Assembly: GCA_036502625.1 (NCBI GenBank)
Contig: DASXYG010000109.1
Span: 1 to 32,670, forward strand
DNA length: 32,670 nt
DNA from: DASXYG01 sp036502625
GTDB lineage: Bacteria; Actinomycetota; Actinomycetes; Streptosporangiales; Streptosporangiaceae
Direction of reading: 5' to 3'
The first letter of the stretch is position 1, and each line of letters starts with the position of its first letter. This document shows, piece by piece, positions 1 to 8,072 of this stretch. Below the pieces are notes generated by a model, which did not search any database, had not been told where the DNA came from, and was given only the letters and a program-made list of their open reading frames with translations. The translations under genes and the position numbers were made by a program.

Positions 1-1
1 C

Positions 2-715
2 GTACGGGCGCTGGCCAGGCGGATCGCCGCGCGGCTCGCCGTGCCGCGGCCGCGCCGCGACGTGGGGACCCGGCGCGGCATGGGGGATCTGGCCAGCGTG
101 CGCTACCGGGGCGGGTCCGACGACATCGACCTGGACCGCACCCTGGACGTCCTGGCCGAGCGGCCGGTGCCGGACGACGAGGACATCGTGGTGCGGGAGC
201 GGCCGCGCACGCGGCGCAGCGTCGTGCTGGCGGTGGACGTCTCGGGGTCGATGCGCGGCGAGCGGGTGCGCACGGCGGCGGCCGCGGTCGGCGCGCTGGC
301 CGCCGAGCTGCACCGGGACGACCTCGCGGTGATCGCGTTCTGGTCCGACGCGGCCGTGCTGCTGCGCCTCGGCGGCCGGTTCGAGCCGCTGACCCTGCTG
401 GACACGCTGCTGCGCATCCCCGCGAAGGGCCTGACGAACGTGGAGTTCCCGCTTCGCCTGGCCGCGCGCGAGCTGGCGCGGGTGCCGGCCCGTGACGCGC
501 GTGTGCTGCTGCTCTCGGACTGCGTGCACAACGCGGGTCCCGATCCGCGTCCGGCGGCGGCCCGCCTGCCGCGCCTGGACGTGTTCCTTGACACCGGCGG
601 CGAGCAGGATCCGGAGCTGGCGCGGGACCTGGCGGAGGCGGGGCGCGGCCGGCTGGCCCGCATCCGTACGTACCGCGATGTGCCGCCGGCGCTGACGGCG
701 GCGTTCGCGGGCTGA
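2..715 (+). CDS. VWA domain-containing protein, 3' part of gene
   Basis: The reading frame is open to the left edge, so the true start lies outside the window; about 237 residues are visible. A von Willebrand factor A domain begins with VDVSGSM, the MIDAS motif DxSxS (Asp 66, Ser 68 and Ser 70 counted from the GTG at 41), and continues to LLLSDCVHN, which supplies the later MIDAS Asp. An Arg-rich segment comes before it. Bacterial VWA proteins of this CoxE/MoxR-associated type usually work with a MoxR AAA+ ATPase in metal-cofactor insertion or protein-complex maturation. No such partner is visible, so this role is only family knowledge. The gene ends convergently with the P450-like gene. The VWA call is firm; the cellular role is unknown. 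Confidence 0.85.
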   Translation, partial: VRALARRIAARLAVPRPRRDVGTRRGMGDLASVRYRGGSDDIDLDRTLDVLAERPVPDDEDIVVRERPRTRRSVVLAVDVSGSMRGERVRTAAAAVGALAAELHRDDLAVIAFWSDAAVLLRLGGRFEPLTLLDTLLRIPAKGLTNVEFPLRLAARELARVPARDARVLLLSDCVHNAGPDPRPAAARLPRLDVFLDTGGEQDPELARDLAEAGRGRLARIRTYRDVPPALTAAFAG

Positions 716-730
716 CCTCGGACGCCCGAG

Positions 731-814
731 TTATCCACAGGCGTTGGGGGATCGGGTGAGGTGTGCCAGGACGGGCGTCCCATGCCGCGAGAAGTTATCC
801 ACACCTGTGGATGG
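731..814. promoter_or_regulatory. DnaA-box pair with a third imperfect box
   Basis: The consensus DnaA box TTATCCACA occurs without mismatch at 731-739 and again at 795-803. A third, inverted 7/9 match lies at 806-814 on the opposite strand. The last two form the perfect inverted repeat ATCCACA-CC-TGTGGAT (797-812). All lie in the 115-bp space between two convergent genes, where no promoter is needed. Two exact 9-mers this close are unlikely by chance in such GC-rich DNA. Whether DnaA binds here is inference. Confidence 0.6.
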
Positions 815-830
815 CTGCTCATGCCGGGAA

Positions 831-1685
831 TTACGCGTCCCGTACGGCCTCCACGACGCCGCAGGCCAGGGCGACGGCGATCTCCGTGCCGGGGCAGCGG
901 TGCGGACCGGAGCCGAACGCCAGCCCGTACGGCTCCCCCGCCTCCGCACCGTGCGCCAGGGAGAGGAGGACGGTCGCGCCGGGTGCGAGGTCGCGCCCGG
1001 CGAGGGACACCGGCGCGCGGACCGTGCGCACGGTGGCGCGCAGCGGCGGGTCGTCGCGCAGGAGGCCACGGACGGCGGACATCGCGGACGGGCGGTCGCC
1101 CGGCGGGACGGAGAGGATGTTCCGGAGGACGGCCTCGATGAGCGCGGCGCTCGCCGCGCAGGACTGGGCGAGCAGGCAGCCGGCCGTGGGGAGCCGCGCC
1201 GGGCCGATGAGCGCGGCGAGCCGTTCGACCGCCGCGTCCGCGGTCGCGATGGCGGCGTCGTCCGCGCCGGGCAGGTACGCCGGGGCGAGCGCGGCCACCT
1301 CGGCGGCCACCGCGTCGCACCGATCCGGCGGCACGCCGAGCGCCTCCGCGAGCACGGCGACGGGGAGCGTGCGCAGCGGCGGCGCCAGGCCGCCCCCGCT
1401 CGTGAACGCGGCGGCCCGCGCGGCCGGTCCGTCCGCGCGCAGGCAGGCGGTGGCCCGCTCGTACGCGCGGGCGCGCAACGCCTCCGGGGACACCGTGGCC
1501 AGCGGCGCGACCGTCGCGGCGCGCAAGGCGGTGTGGCGGGGGCCGTCGGTGAAGCGGGGGACGGCGCGGCGGAACGCGTCCATCGGGCCGGCGCCGTCGG
1601 GCTCGGGCACGGCCAGGCGCGGGTCCGTGAACGCCGCGGCGACCTCGTCGTACGCGGTCACCCGTACGGGTGTCTCCTCGGTCAT
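831..1685 (-). CDS. Compact, degenerate cytochrome P450-like protein
   Basis: This 284-residue protein has the P450 heme-binding loop FGSGPHRCPG close to its C-terminus, with the Cys thiolate ligand 20 residues before the end. It also has recognisable P450 segments such as TDGPRHTALRAA (normally DPPEHTRLRR). It is far shorter than the usual ~400 residues. The segment between the K-helix and the heme loop is shortened, the I-helix AGxxT motif reads AQSCA, and the Glu of K-helix ExxR is replaced by Gly (GLLRDDPP). Little follows the L-helix. The start at 1685 (MTEETPVRV) is chosen by P450 N-terminus style; an ATG at 1715 would add ten residues, and neither has a clear ribosome-binding site. It lies just downstream of the methyltransferase and is probably co-transcribed. 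It may be catalytically altered, a scaffold, or decaying. Confidence 0.75.
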   Translation of the reverse strand: MTEETPVRVTAYDEVAAAFTDPRLAVPEPDGAGPMDAFRRAVPRFTDGPRHTALRAATVAPLATVSPEALRARAYERATACLRADGPAARAAAFTSGGGLAPPLRTLPVAVLAEALGVPPDRCDAVAAEVAALAPAYLPGADDAAIATADAAVERLAALIGPARLPTAGCLLAQSCAASAALIEAVLRNILSVPPGDRPSAMSAVRGLLRDDPPLRATVRTVRAPVSLAGRDLAPGATVLLSLAHGAEAGEPYGLAFGSGPHRCPGTEIAVALACGVVEAVRDA

Positions 1686-1734
1686 GGCGTCACGGTAGGC
1701 GCCGGACGCTTCCATCCCGGCGGAAGTGTGCGGG

Positions 1735-2502
1735 TCACGCGGGCTTGCGGGCGGTGATCAGGAACCGGCTGCTGTGCGCGACGAACGGGCCCTCGGCCTC
1801 GATCAGGTCGTGCAGGTCGCGGAGGCGGTCGCGGTACGCCGCGACGGTGAAGCCCGGGACCATCCAGATGACCTTGCGCAGGAAGTAGACCACCGCGCCG
1901 ATGTCGCGGAACTCCACGCGCAGCCGCTCGGAGCGCAGGTCGGTGACGTCGAGGCCGGCCCGGGTCGCCGCGTCGCGCGCGTCGTCGGGGCGGCGCTTCG
2001 AACCGGCCTCGGGCAGCGGGCCGAGGAAGTACTCCACCAGCTCGAAGACGCTGGCCGGGCCGACCTGCTGGGAGAGGTACGTGCCGCCGGGACGCAGCAC
2101 GCGGGCGATCTCGTCCCACCACACCGTGACCGGGTGGCGCGACACGACCAGGTCGAACGCGGCGTCGGCGAACGGCAGCGGCGGCTCGTCGGAGTCGGCG
2201 ACCACGACCGCGCCCAGCGGGTGCAGCAGGCGGGTCGCGGCGGCGACGTTCGGCGGCCACGACTCGGTGGCCACCATGGTGGGCGGCAGCTCGGGCGCGC
2301 CGGCCAGGACCTCGCCGCCGCCGGTCTGGATGTCCAGCGCGGCGGACGCGCGCGCGAGGTGCCCGCCCATCGTGCGCTGGTATCCCCACGACGGCCGCTC
2401 CTCGGTGGCGCGGCCGTCGAGCCAGGAGAAGTCCCAGCCGTCGACGGAGACGGATTCCGCCTCGGTGACGAGGTCGTCGAACGTACGGGCCATGCCGGGC
2501 AT
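1735..2502 (-). CDS. Class I SAM-dependent methyltransferase
   Basis: This 255-residue protein has a Methyltransf_11-like core. An early part (GGEVLAGAPELPP) takes the place of the glycine-rich SAM loop. Motif II-like VVVADSDEPPLPFADAAFDLVVSRHPV follows in two segments, then the post-motif EIARVLRPGGTYLSQQVG, which is highly characteristic of class I enzymes. The C-terminal half carries substrate-side helices ending in SSRFLITARKPA. The methyl acceptor cannot be told. An alternative start is the ATG at 2493 (MARTFDDL). The P450-like gene begins 20-50 bp downstream on the same strand, suggesting a two-gene unit; the SDR stop is 28 bp upstream. Confidence 0.85.
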   Translation of the reverse strand: MPGMARTFDDLVTEAESVSVDGWDFSWLDGRATEERPSWGYQRTMGGHLARASAALDIQTGGGEVLAGAPELPPTMVATESWPPNVAAATRLLHPLGAVVVADSDEPPLPFADAAFDLVVSRHPVTVWWDEIARVLRPGGTYLSQQVGPASVFELVEYFLGPLPEAGSKRRPDDARDAATRAGLDVTDLRSERLRVEFRDIGAVVYFLRKVIWMVPGFTVAAYRDRLRDLHDLIEAEGPFVAHSSRFLITARKPA

Positions 2503-2530
2503 GATCGCAGGACGGGTGTACGGCGCGCAC

Positions 2531-3322
2531 CTACATATGCGTGCCGCCGTCCACGCGGATCTCGGTGCCGTCGACGAACGCGCCGTCGTCGCTGGCCAGC
2601 ATCGCGACCACCCCGGCGACGGTCTCCGGCCCGGCGAAGCCGTCGCCCACCGCGGGCATGAGCTTGGCGAACAGCCGCATGTCGGCGTCGTCGGGCAGGC
2701 CGGGCCCGGCGTTGGCGGAGCTGGTTCCGGTGGCGTCGGTCATGCCGCTGCTGACCGAGCCCGGCGCGACGGCCACCGCGCGCAGCCCCTGCTTGGCGTA
2801 CTCGCCGGCGATGGCGTGCGTGAACGACTGGATGCCGCCCTTGCTGGCCGCGTACGCCGCCATGTACGGATGGGCGAACCCCGCCGAGGTGGAGCTGAAG
2901 TTGACGACCACGCCGTGGCCACTGGCGAGCAGCGCGGGCAGCGCCTCGCGGGTGACCAGGAACGTCCCGGTGAGGTTGACGCGCAGCACGGCGTTCCAGA
3001 AGTCGAGCGTCGTCTCGTGGGTGTGCGAGGAGCGGAGGATGCCGGCGGCGTTGACCAGGACGTCGAGCCCGCCGAGCGCGCCGACCGCCGAGCCGACGCC
3101 CGCGCGTACGGCGTCCTCGTTGGAGATGTCCATGCGCTGGACGGTCAGCCGCTCGGCGGTGCCGTCCGCCGCCGCGCGCTCGCTGGTCACGGCGAGCCCG
3201 TCGTCGCTGATGTCGGCGGCCACGACGCGTCCGCCCTCGGCCAGGATCCGCGCCACCGTGGCCTGCCCGATGCCCGAGCCGCCGCCGGTGATCAGCGCCC
3301 GGCGTCCCGCGAACCGCTCCAT
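2531..3322 (-). CDS. SDR family NAD(P)-dependent oxidoreductase
   Basis: A 263-residue classical short-chain dehydrogenase/reductase. It shows the cofactor loop TGGGSGIG (residues 12-19), AADIS at the end of beta-2, NAAG (91-94, a variant of NNAG) and the catalytic set Ser 143/144, Tyr 157 and Lys 161 in YAASK. It ends with the usual VDGTEIRVDGG. It follows the ureide-degradation genes on the same strand after a 90-bp gap, so it may be the last gene of that run or have its own promoter. One plausible inferred role is reduction of a semialdehyde such as malonic semialdehyde made by the aminotransferase; the substrate is not shown by the sequence. Confidence 0.88.
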   Translation of the reverse strand: MERFAGRRALITGGGSGIGQATVARILAEGGRVVAADISDDGLAVTSERAAADGTAERLTVQRMDISNEDAVRAGVGSAVGALGGLDVLVNAAGILRSSHTHETTLDFWNAVLRVNLTGTFLVTREALPALLASGHGVVVNFSSTSAGFAHPYMAAYAASKGGIQSFTHAIAGEYAKQGLRAVAVAPGSVSSGMTDATGTSSANAGPGLPDDADMRLFAKLMPAVGDGFAGPETVAGVVAMLASDDGAFVDGTEIRVDGGTHM

Positions 3323-3412
3323 GCCGTGCCCCCAGCCCTCGTCCGGTGATCCCCTGCACTATGCCCATCCGCGGGCGGCGGCACCAGGGGACGGGGACCG
3401 GGGGCGTACGGG

Positions 3413-4237
3413 TCAGGCCTGGCGGGTCAGCGCGGCGTACAGCTCCGGGCGGCGGTCGCGCAGGAACGGCCGCGACTGCCGGGTGCGGGTCACCCGGTCG
3501 AGGTCGGCGTCGGCGATGACGACCTCGCCGTCGCCGTGGTCGGCGGCCATGGCCAGCTCGTCGCCGTCCGGGCCGTAGATCGCGCTGCCGCCGAAGTACG
3601 CCTTGCCGTTCTCCTCGCCGATGCGGTTCGGCGCGACCACGAAGAACCCGTTGGACACGGCGTGGGCGCGCAGCTCCAGGTGGAACACCTCGCGCATGGC
3701 GCCGCTGGCCGCCGCGATCGGCACGCACAGCACGGTCGCCCCGGCCAGCGCCACCTGACGGGACAGCTCCGGGTAGTGCCGCTCGTAGCAGATGATCGTG
3801 CCGATCCTGGTGCCCTGCGCGTCCACCGCGGACGGCGGCTCCTGGCCGGGCCGGAAGTAGAACTTCTCCGGGAACGCGTTGGAGAACGGCAGGTGCGACT
3901 TCCGGTACGTCTGCGCCAGCTCGCCGTTCACGTACGTACAGGCCGTGTTGTGGTAGACGCCCGGCACCGCGGCGCCCTCGAAGACCGACGACACGACGGT
4001 GATGCCGTGCGTACGGGACCTCTCGGCGGCCATCGTGTTGCTCGGCCCGTCCAGCGGCTCGGCCAGCGCGAAGTACGCCGGGTCGGGGGTGCCGCCGACG
4101 AACGGCACGGCGAACAGCTCCGGCAGGACGACCAGCCCGGCGCCGTCCGCGGCGGCCGCGTCGACCAGCTTCGCGGTGGCCTCGATGTTGCGCGCCCGGT
4201 CCTCGCCGGCGCGGACCTGGATGGCGGCTACCCGCAT
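3413..4237 (-). CDS. Carbon-nitrogen hydrolase (N-carbamoyl amino acid amidase / beta-ureidopropionase type)
   Basis: A 274-residue nitrilase-superfamily enzyme with all three catalytic residues: Glu 40 in VVLPELF, Lys 113 in YRKSHLP and the nucleophile Cys 150 in IICYERHYPE. Length and motifs fit the N-carbamoylputrescine amidase/beta-ureidopropionase branch, which releases ammonia and CO2 from N-carbamoyl compounds. In this cluster it is the natural next step after ring opening by the dihydropyrimidinase, giving a free beta- or alpha-amino acid. GAGGAG lies about 9 bases before the ATG at 4237. The LLM oxidoreductase gene ends 31 bp upstream, so they are likely co-transcribed. A second nitrilase homologue sits at the other side of the cluster. 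Confidence 0.88.
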   Translation of the reverse strand: MRVAAIQVRAGEDRARNIEATAKLVDAAAADGAGLVVLPELFAVPFVGGTPDPAYFALAEPLDGPSNTMAAERSRTHGITVVSSVFEGAAVPGVYHNTACTYVNGELAQTYRKSHLPFSNAFPEKFYFRPGQEPPSAVDAQGTRIGTIICYERHYPELSRQVALAGATVLCVPIAAASGAMREVFHLELRAHAVSNGFFVVAPNRIGEENGKAYFGGSAIYGPDGDELAMAADHGDGEVVIADADLDRVTRTRQSRPFLRDRRPELYAALTRQA

Positions 4238-4268
4238 TCGTGCGTCTCCTCTGCTGTCGGCGATCCGC

Positions 4269-5273
4269 TCACTGGGCGGCCTTGACCAGCGCGTGAATGG
4301 TGTCGACCTTGCGGCCGAGCGGCGAGATCACCGGCACGCGCACGCCCGCGTGGTGGTACCGCTCCAGCGCCTCGTACGCGTCGGCGGTGCTGCCGCACGC
4401 GGTGACCCGGCGTACGAGTTCGTCCGGTACGAGCGCCATCGCGCGGCGCACGTCCTCCGGGCGCGCGGGCCAGCCGGCGACCTCCTTCAGCCGGTCGACC
4501 AGCTCCGGCTCCACCCCGCAGTGCGCCGCGATGTGCGGCTGCTGCATGAGGTAGAGCGTCAGGAACTCCTTGCAGTAGTCGATGGCCTCGCGCGGGTCGT
4601 CGTCGTTGACGCTGCACGCGACGAGCTGCGTGAGGTCGATGGACGTACGGCCGTCGGTGCGCTTGGCGATGCCGCGCTCGATGGCGGGCACCGCGTCGTC
4701 GAGGTAGTCGACCGGCAGCAGGAAGTCCATGTTGACGCCGTCGGCGATCTCGCCGGACAGCTCCAGCATCTTCACGCCGACCGCGCCGATGTAGACGGGC
4801 ACGTCCACCGGCTTGTTCTCGCGGTACATGCTGTCGAACCGCGCGCCGTGCACCTGCACGAACTCGCCGTCGAAGTCGACGACCTCGTTCGCGAGGAACC
4901 GCTTCACGACGGTGACGTACTCGCGCATCGTCTTCAGCGGCTTGCGCAGCGGCATGCCGAGGTTGGAGGCCAGCGGCTCCCACCACGCGCCGATGCCGAG
5001 CACCGCGCGGCCGGGCGCGAGCTCGTCCAGCGTCTTGAACGTGACCGCCATCAGCGCGGCGTTGCGGGTGCGGTTGTTCACCACGCTTGAGGCGATGCGC
5101 ACCCGCTTCGTACGGGACGCCATCACGGCCATCGGCGCGATCGCGTCGCGGGTCAGCCGCCCCTCGGGAACCCACACGGAGTCGAGGCCGTGGTCGTCGG
5201 CGAACGCGGCGGCGGCCAGCGCGTCATCGAGGTCGAGGCGCTCACCGAGATGCAGGCCAAGGGGGAGTTTCAC
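4269..5273 (-). CDS. LLM class (luciferase-like) flavin/F420-dependent oxidoreductase
   Basis: A 334-residue luciferase-like TIM-barrel protein. It begins KLPLGLHLGE and contains GLDSVWVPEG, TKRVRIASSV, the LAPGRAVLGIGAWWEP segment and the VPVYIGAVGVKMLELSGEIADGV block that binds the flavin or F420 phosphate in this family. The start is GTG at 5273 with GAGGAGA about 7 bases before it. It lies 16 bp after the dihydropyrimidinase stop. In actinomycetes such proteins use FMN or F420H2, and the sequence alone does not decide. No dihydropyrimidine dehydrogenase is present, so this enzyme is the only visible redox candidate acting on a ring or open-chain intermediate before deamination. That role is inference. 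Confidence 0.85.
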   Translation of the reverse strand: MKLPLGLHLGERLDLDDALAAAAFADDHGLDSVWVPEGRLTRDAIAPMAVMASRTKRVRIASSVVNNRTRNAALMAVTFKTLDELAPGRAVLGIGAWWEPLASNLGMPLRKPLKTMREYVTVVKRFLANEVVDFDGEFVQVHGARFDSMYRENKPVDVPVYIGAVGVKMLELSGEIADGVNMDFLLPVDYLDDAVPAIERGIAKRTDGRTSIDLTQLVACSVNDDDPREAIDYCKEFLTLYLMQQPHIAAHCGVEPELVDRLKEVAGWPARPEDVRRAMALVPDELVRRVTACGSTADAYEALERYHHAGVRVPVISPLGRKVDTIHALVKAAQ

Positions 5274-5289
5274 GTACGTCTCCTCGTGG

Positions 5290-6711
5290 TCAGGTGAAGT
5301 CGGGCCGTACGCGCGTGAGGTACGCGCCGCGTCCGGGCGCCGCGTCCAGGCCGGCGCCGTTGACGATGTGGTCGCCGCGCGAGATCACGTGCACGGGGCG
5401 GCCGGTGACCCGCATGCCCTCGTACAGGTTGTAGTCGGCGCGCATGTGGTGGGTCGCCGCGGAGATCACGTGGTCGGCGTGCGGGTCCCACACCACGAGG
5501 TCGGCGTCCGCGCCCACGGCGACGACGCCCTTGCGCGGGTACAGGCCGAACAGCTTGGCCGGGCGGGTCGCGGTGAGGTCGACGAACCGGTTGGCGTCGA
5601 ACCGCCCGGCCGCGACGCCGTGCTCCCACATGACCATCAGCCGGTCCTCGATGCCGGGCACGCCGTTCGGGACCTTCGCGAAGTTGCCCTTGCCGCGCGG
5701 CTTCTGCGGCGGCAGGTCGTCCGGCTGGCACATGGTGAACGAGGCGTGGTCGGTGCCGATCGTGGACAGCACGCCGGTGGCCAGCGCCCGCCACAGCTCG
5801 GCCTGGTTGTCCCGCTCGCGGATGGGCGGCGAGCAGATGTAGCCGGCCGCGTCGAACCCGGCGTCCGCGTAGTCCTCGTACGCGGTCAGCAGGTACTGCG
5901 GGCAGGTCTCGCCCCATACCGACAGGCCGCGCGCGCGTGCCTCGGCGACCTGCTCGGAGGCCAGCCGGCTCGACACGTGGACGACGAACAGCGGGCTGCC
6001 CACCGACTCGGCGATCGCGACCGCGCGGTGCACGGCCTCGCCCTCGGCGGTGTGCGAGTGCGCCGCGTGGTGCAGGTGCTCGTCCGTACGGCCGTCCGCG
6101 ACCAGCCGTGACGTGGCGTCGGCGACCAGGTGGCCGTTCTCGGCGTGCACCATCGGCAGCACGCCCTCCTCGACGCACGCGCGCATGCCGCCGATCAGCG
6201 TGGCGTCGTCGACCATCATCGTGCCGGGGTACGCCATGAAGAACTTCCAGCTCCGCGCGCCCTCGCGGGCCAGCCGGCGCAGGTCGGCGAAGTCGTCGTC
6301 ACCGGCGTCCGGCGGCACGACCGGGTGGAACGCGAAGTCGACGACCGAGCGCGCGTGCGCGGCGTCCACCCGGTGGCGGTAGGAGTCGTACAGCGTGCCG
6401 TCCGGCTCCTGCTTCACGAAGTCCACGATGGTGGTGGTGCCGCCGTGCGCCGCGGCGATCGTGCCCGTACGGAAGTCGTCGGCCGTACGGGTGGTGAACC
6501 CGTCGGACGGCGACTCCAGGTGGGTGTGGGTGTCCACGCCGCCGGGCAGCACGAGGTGTCCGGCCGCGTCGATCACGTGGTCGGCGTCGGACGGCGACCA
6601 CGTGCCGGGCGCGCCCAGCCCGGCGATGCGCTCGCCGTCGATCAGGACGTCCGCGGCGAAGCGGTCGCTGGCGGTGACGACCTCTCCCCCGGTGATCAGC
6701 GAACGGCTCAT
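5290..6711 (-). CDS. hydA: Dihydropyrimidinase / hydantoinase
   Basis: A 473-residue cyclic amidohydrolase that opens dihydropyrimidine or hydantoin rings to N-carbamoyl amino acids. The binuclear metal site is complete: His 62 and His 64 (THTHLE), the Lys 156 that becomes carboxylated (SWKFFMAYPG), His 189 (VHAENG), His 245 (VVHVSS) and Asp 321 (GTDHAS). The D-hydantoinase substrate motif CSPPIRE is also present. Its ATG shares one base with the aminotransferase stop (TGATG), so translation is probably coupled. The gene symbol is by family only; natural substrates could be dihydrouracil, dihydrothymine, hydantoins or related ureides. Confidence 0.93.
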   Translation of the reverse strand: MSRSLITGGEVVTASDRFAADVLIDGERIAGLGAPGTWSPSDADHVIDAAGHLVLPGGVDTHTHLESPSDGFTTRTADDFRTGTIAAAHGGTTTIVDFVKQEPDGTLYDSYRHRVDAAHARSVVDFAFHPVVPPDAGDDDFADLRRLAREGARSWKFFMAYPGTMMVDDATLIGGMRACVEEGVLPMVHAENGHLVADATSRLVADGRTDEHLHHAAHSHTAEGEAVHRAVAIAESVGSPLFVVHVSSRLASEQVAEARARGLSVWGETCPQYLLTAYEDYADAGFDAAGYICSPPIRERDNQAELWRALATGVLSTIGTDHASFTMCQPDDLPPQKPRGKGNFAKVPNGVPGIEDRLMVMWEHGVAAGRFDANRFVDLTATRPAKLFGLYPRKGVVAVGADADLVVWDPHADHVISAATHHMRADYNLYEGMRVTGRPVHVISRGDHIVNGAGLDAAPGRGAYLTRVRPDFT

Positions 6712-8072
6712 CACGCCCCCACGTAGTGTGCGTCGCAGCCTTCGAGGACATCGTCCAGGATGGCCAGCGCCTCTCCGACCTCGGCCTCCGTGATGATGAG
6801 CGGCGGCGTCAGGCGGAGCACGTTGTTGTTCGCCGAGAGGTAGAGGCCGCGGTCCATCGCCGCGCGCACCATGGCGGTCATCGGCGCGGCGGCGGCGCCC
6901 TTGCCGTTGAACGGCACGAGCGGCGCCCGCGTCGTACGGTCCGTCACGAGCTCGACACCGCAGAACAGGCCCACGCCGCGGATGTCGCCGATGCTGGGGT
7001 GGCGTGCGGCCAGCTCGCCGAGGCCCGCCATGAGCTGGGCGCCGCGCGCGCGTGCGTTGCCGACGATGCCCTCCTCGCGCATGATCTGGATCGACGCGAC
7101 GCCGGTGGCGCAGGCCAGCGGGTGGCCGCTGTACGTGAGGCCGCCGGAGAAGTGGTGGTCCTGGAGCCAGTCGCGGATCGGCGCGGACACGACCATCGCG
7201 CCCAGCGGCACGTAGCCGGAGTTCAGGCCCTTGGCGGTGGTGAGGATGTCCGGCACGACGTCGTACGTCTCGCAGGCGAACCAGTCGCCCGTACGCCCGA
7301 AGCCGGCCATGACCTCGTCGCAGATCAGCAGGATGCCGTGCCGGTCGCAGACCTCGCGTACGGCCCGCAGGTAGCCGTCGGGCGGCGGGATGATGCCGTT
7401 CGTGCCCGTCACCGTTTCGAGGATGACGGCCGCGACGGTGTCGGGGTTCTCGTACTGGAGGATCTCCTCCAGGTGCGGCGCGCCTGTGCAGACCGGGCAG
7501 GGGTCCGGGTGGCCGGCCGGGCAGCGGTACGTGTACGGGTCGAGCATGCGCACCACGCCGGGCATGCCGGGCTCGGCCGGCCAGCGGCGCGGGTCGCCGG
7601 TGAGCGCGATCGCCCCGGCCGTGGCGCCGTGGTACGACCGGTAGCGGGCGATGATCTTGTGGCGCCCGGTGTAGGACCTGGCCAGCTTGATGGCGTTCTC
7701 GTTGGCCGCCGCGCCGCCCGTGGTGAAGAACGACGCGGTCAGGTCGCCGGGGGTGACCTCGGCGATCAGCGCGGCCAGCTCGCTGCGGGCGACGTCGGCC
7801 ATGCCGGGGCCGATGTAGCACAGCGTCTCGGCCTGCTTCTTGATCGCGTCGACCAGCTTCGGGTGCTGGTGGCCGAGGTTCATGTTGACGAGCTGCGACT
7901 GGAAGTCGAGGTACGCCTTGCCGTTCGCGTCGTAGAAGCGGCTGCCCTCGGCGCGGACGACCGGCAGCGGGTTGACGGCGCCCTGCGTGGCCCACGAGGT
8001 GATCACGTGCCGCTTGTGCGCGGCGACGGTCCACTCCGGGGTGCCGGGCGCGTGCCCGTCGATGGCCTCCAT
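6711..8072 (-). CDS. Class III PLP-dependent aminotransferase
   Basis: A 453-residue omega-type aminotransferase. It has the FFTTGGAAANENAIKLAR block, the PLP-phosphate and ring-contact region RYRSYHGATAG, the cofactor Asp 252 in ICDEVMAGFGRTG and the Schiff-base Lys 281 in TTAKGLNSGYVPLG. In a pyrimidine or ureide pathway it would pass the amino group of beta-alanine, 3-aminoisobutyrate or a similar product to pyruvate or 2-oxoglutarate. A Cys-containing insert around residues 184-195 (C-x7-C-x2-C) is visible. The ATG at 8072 overlaps the upstream DUF1185 stop, and its own stop overlaps the dihydropyrimidinase start, both as TGATG. The amine donor is inferred from context. Confidence 0.9.
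   Translation of the reverse strand: MEAIDGHAPGTPEWTVAAHKRHVITSWATQGAVNPLPVVRAEGSRFYDANGKAYLDFQSQLVNMNLGHQHPKLVDAIKKQAETLCYIGPGMADVARSELAALIAEVTPGDLTASFFTTGGAAANENAIKLARSYTGRHKIIARYRSYHGATAGAIALTGDPRRWPAEPGMPGVVRMLDPYTYRCPAGHPDPCPVCTGAPHLEEILQYENPDTVAAVILETVTGTNGIIPPPDGYLRAVREVCDRHGILLICDEVMAGFGRTGDWFACETYDVVPDILTTAKGLNSGYVPLGAMVVSAPIRDWLQDHHFSGGLTYSGHPLACATGVASIQIMREEGIVGNARARGAQLMAGLGELAARHPSIGDIRGVGLFCGVELVTDRTTRAPLVPFNGKGAAAAPMTAMVRAAMDRGLYLSANNNVLRLTPPLIITEAEVGEALAILDDVLEGCDAHYVGA

Noticed and set aside
797..812. ATCCACACCTGTGGAT as a terminator for the convergent VWA and P450-like genes
   Set aside because: As RNA the stem would be only about 6 bp with a 4-base loop and no T-tract; it is better explained as paired DnaA boxes.
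103..1320. Long minus-strand open frame across the VWA gene
   Set aside because: Its product is a low-complexity Arg/Ala/Gly string typical of antisense frames in GC-rich DNA, and it overlaps a gene with clear VWA motifs.
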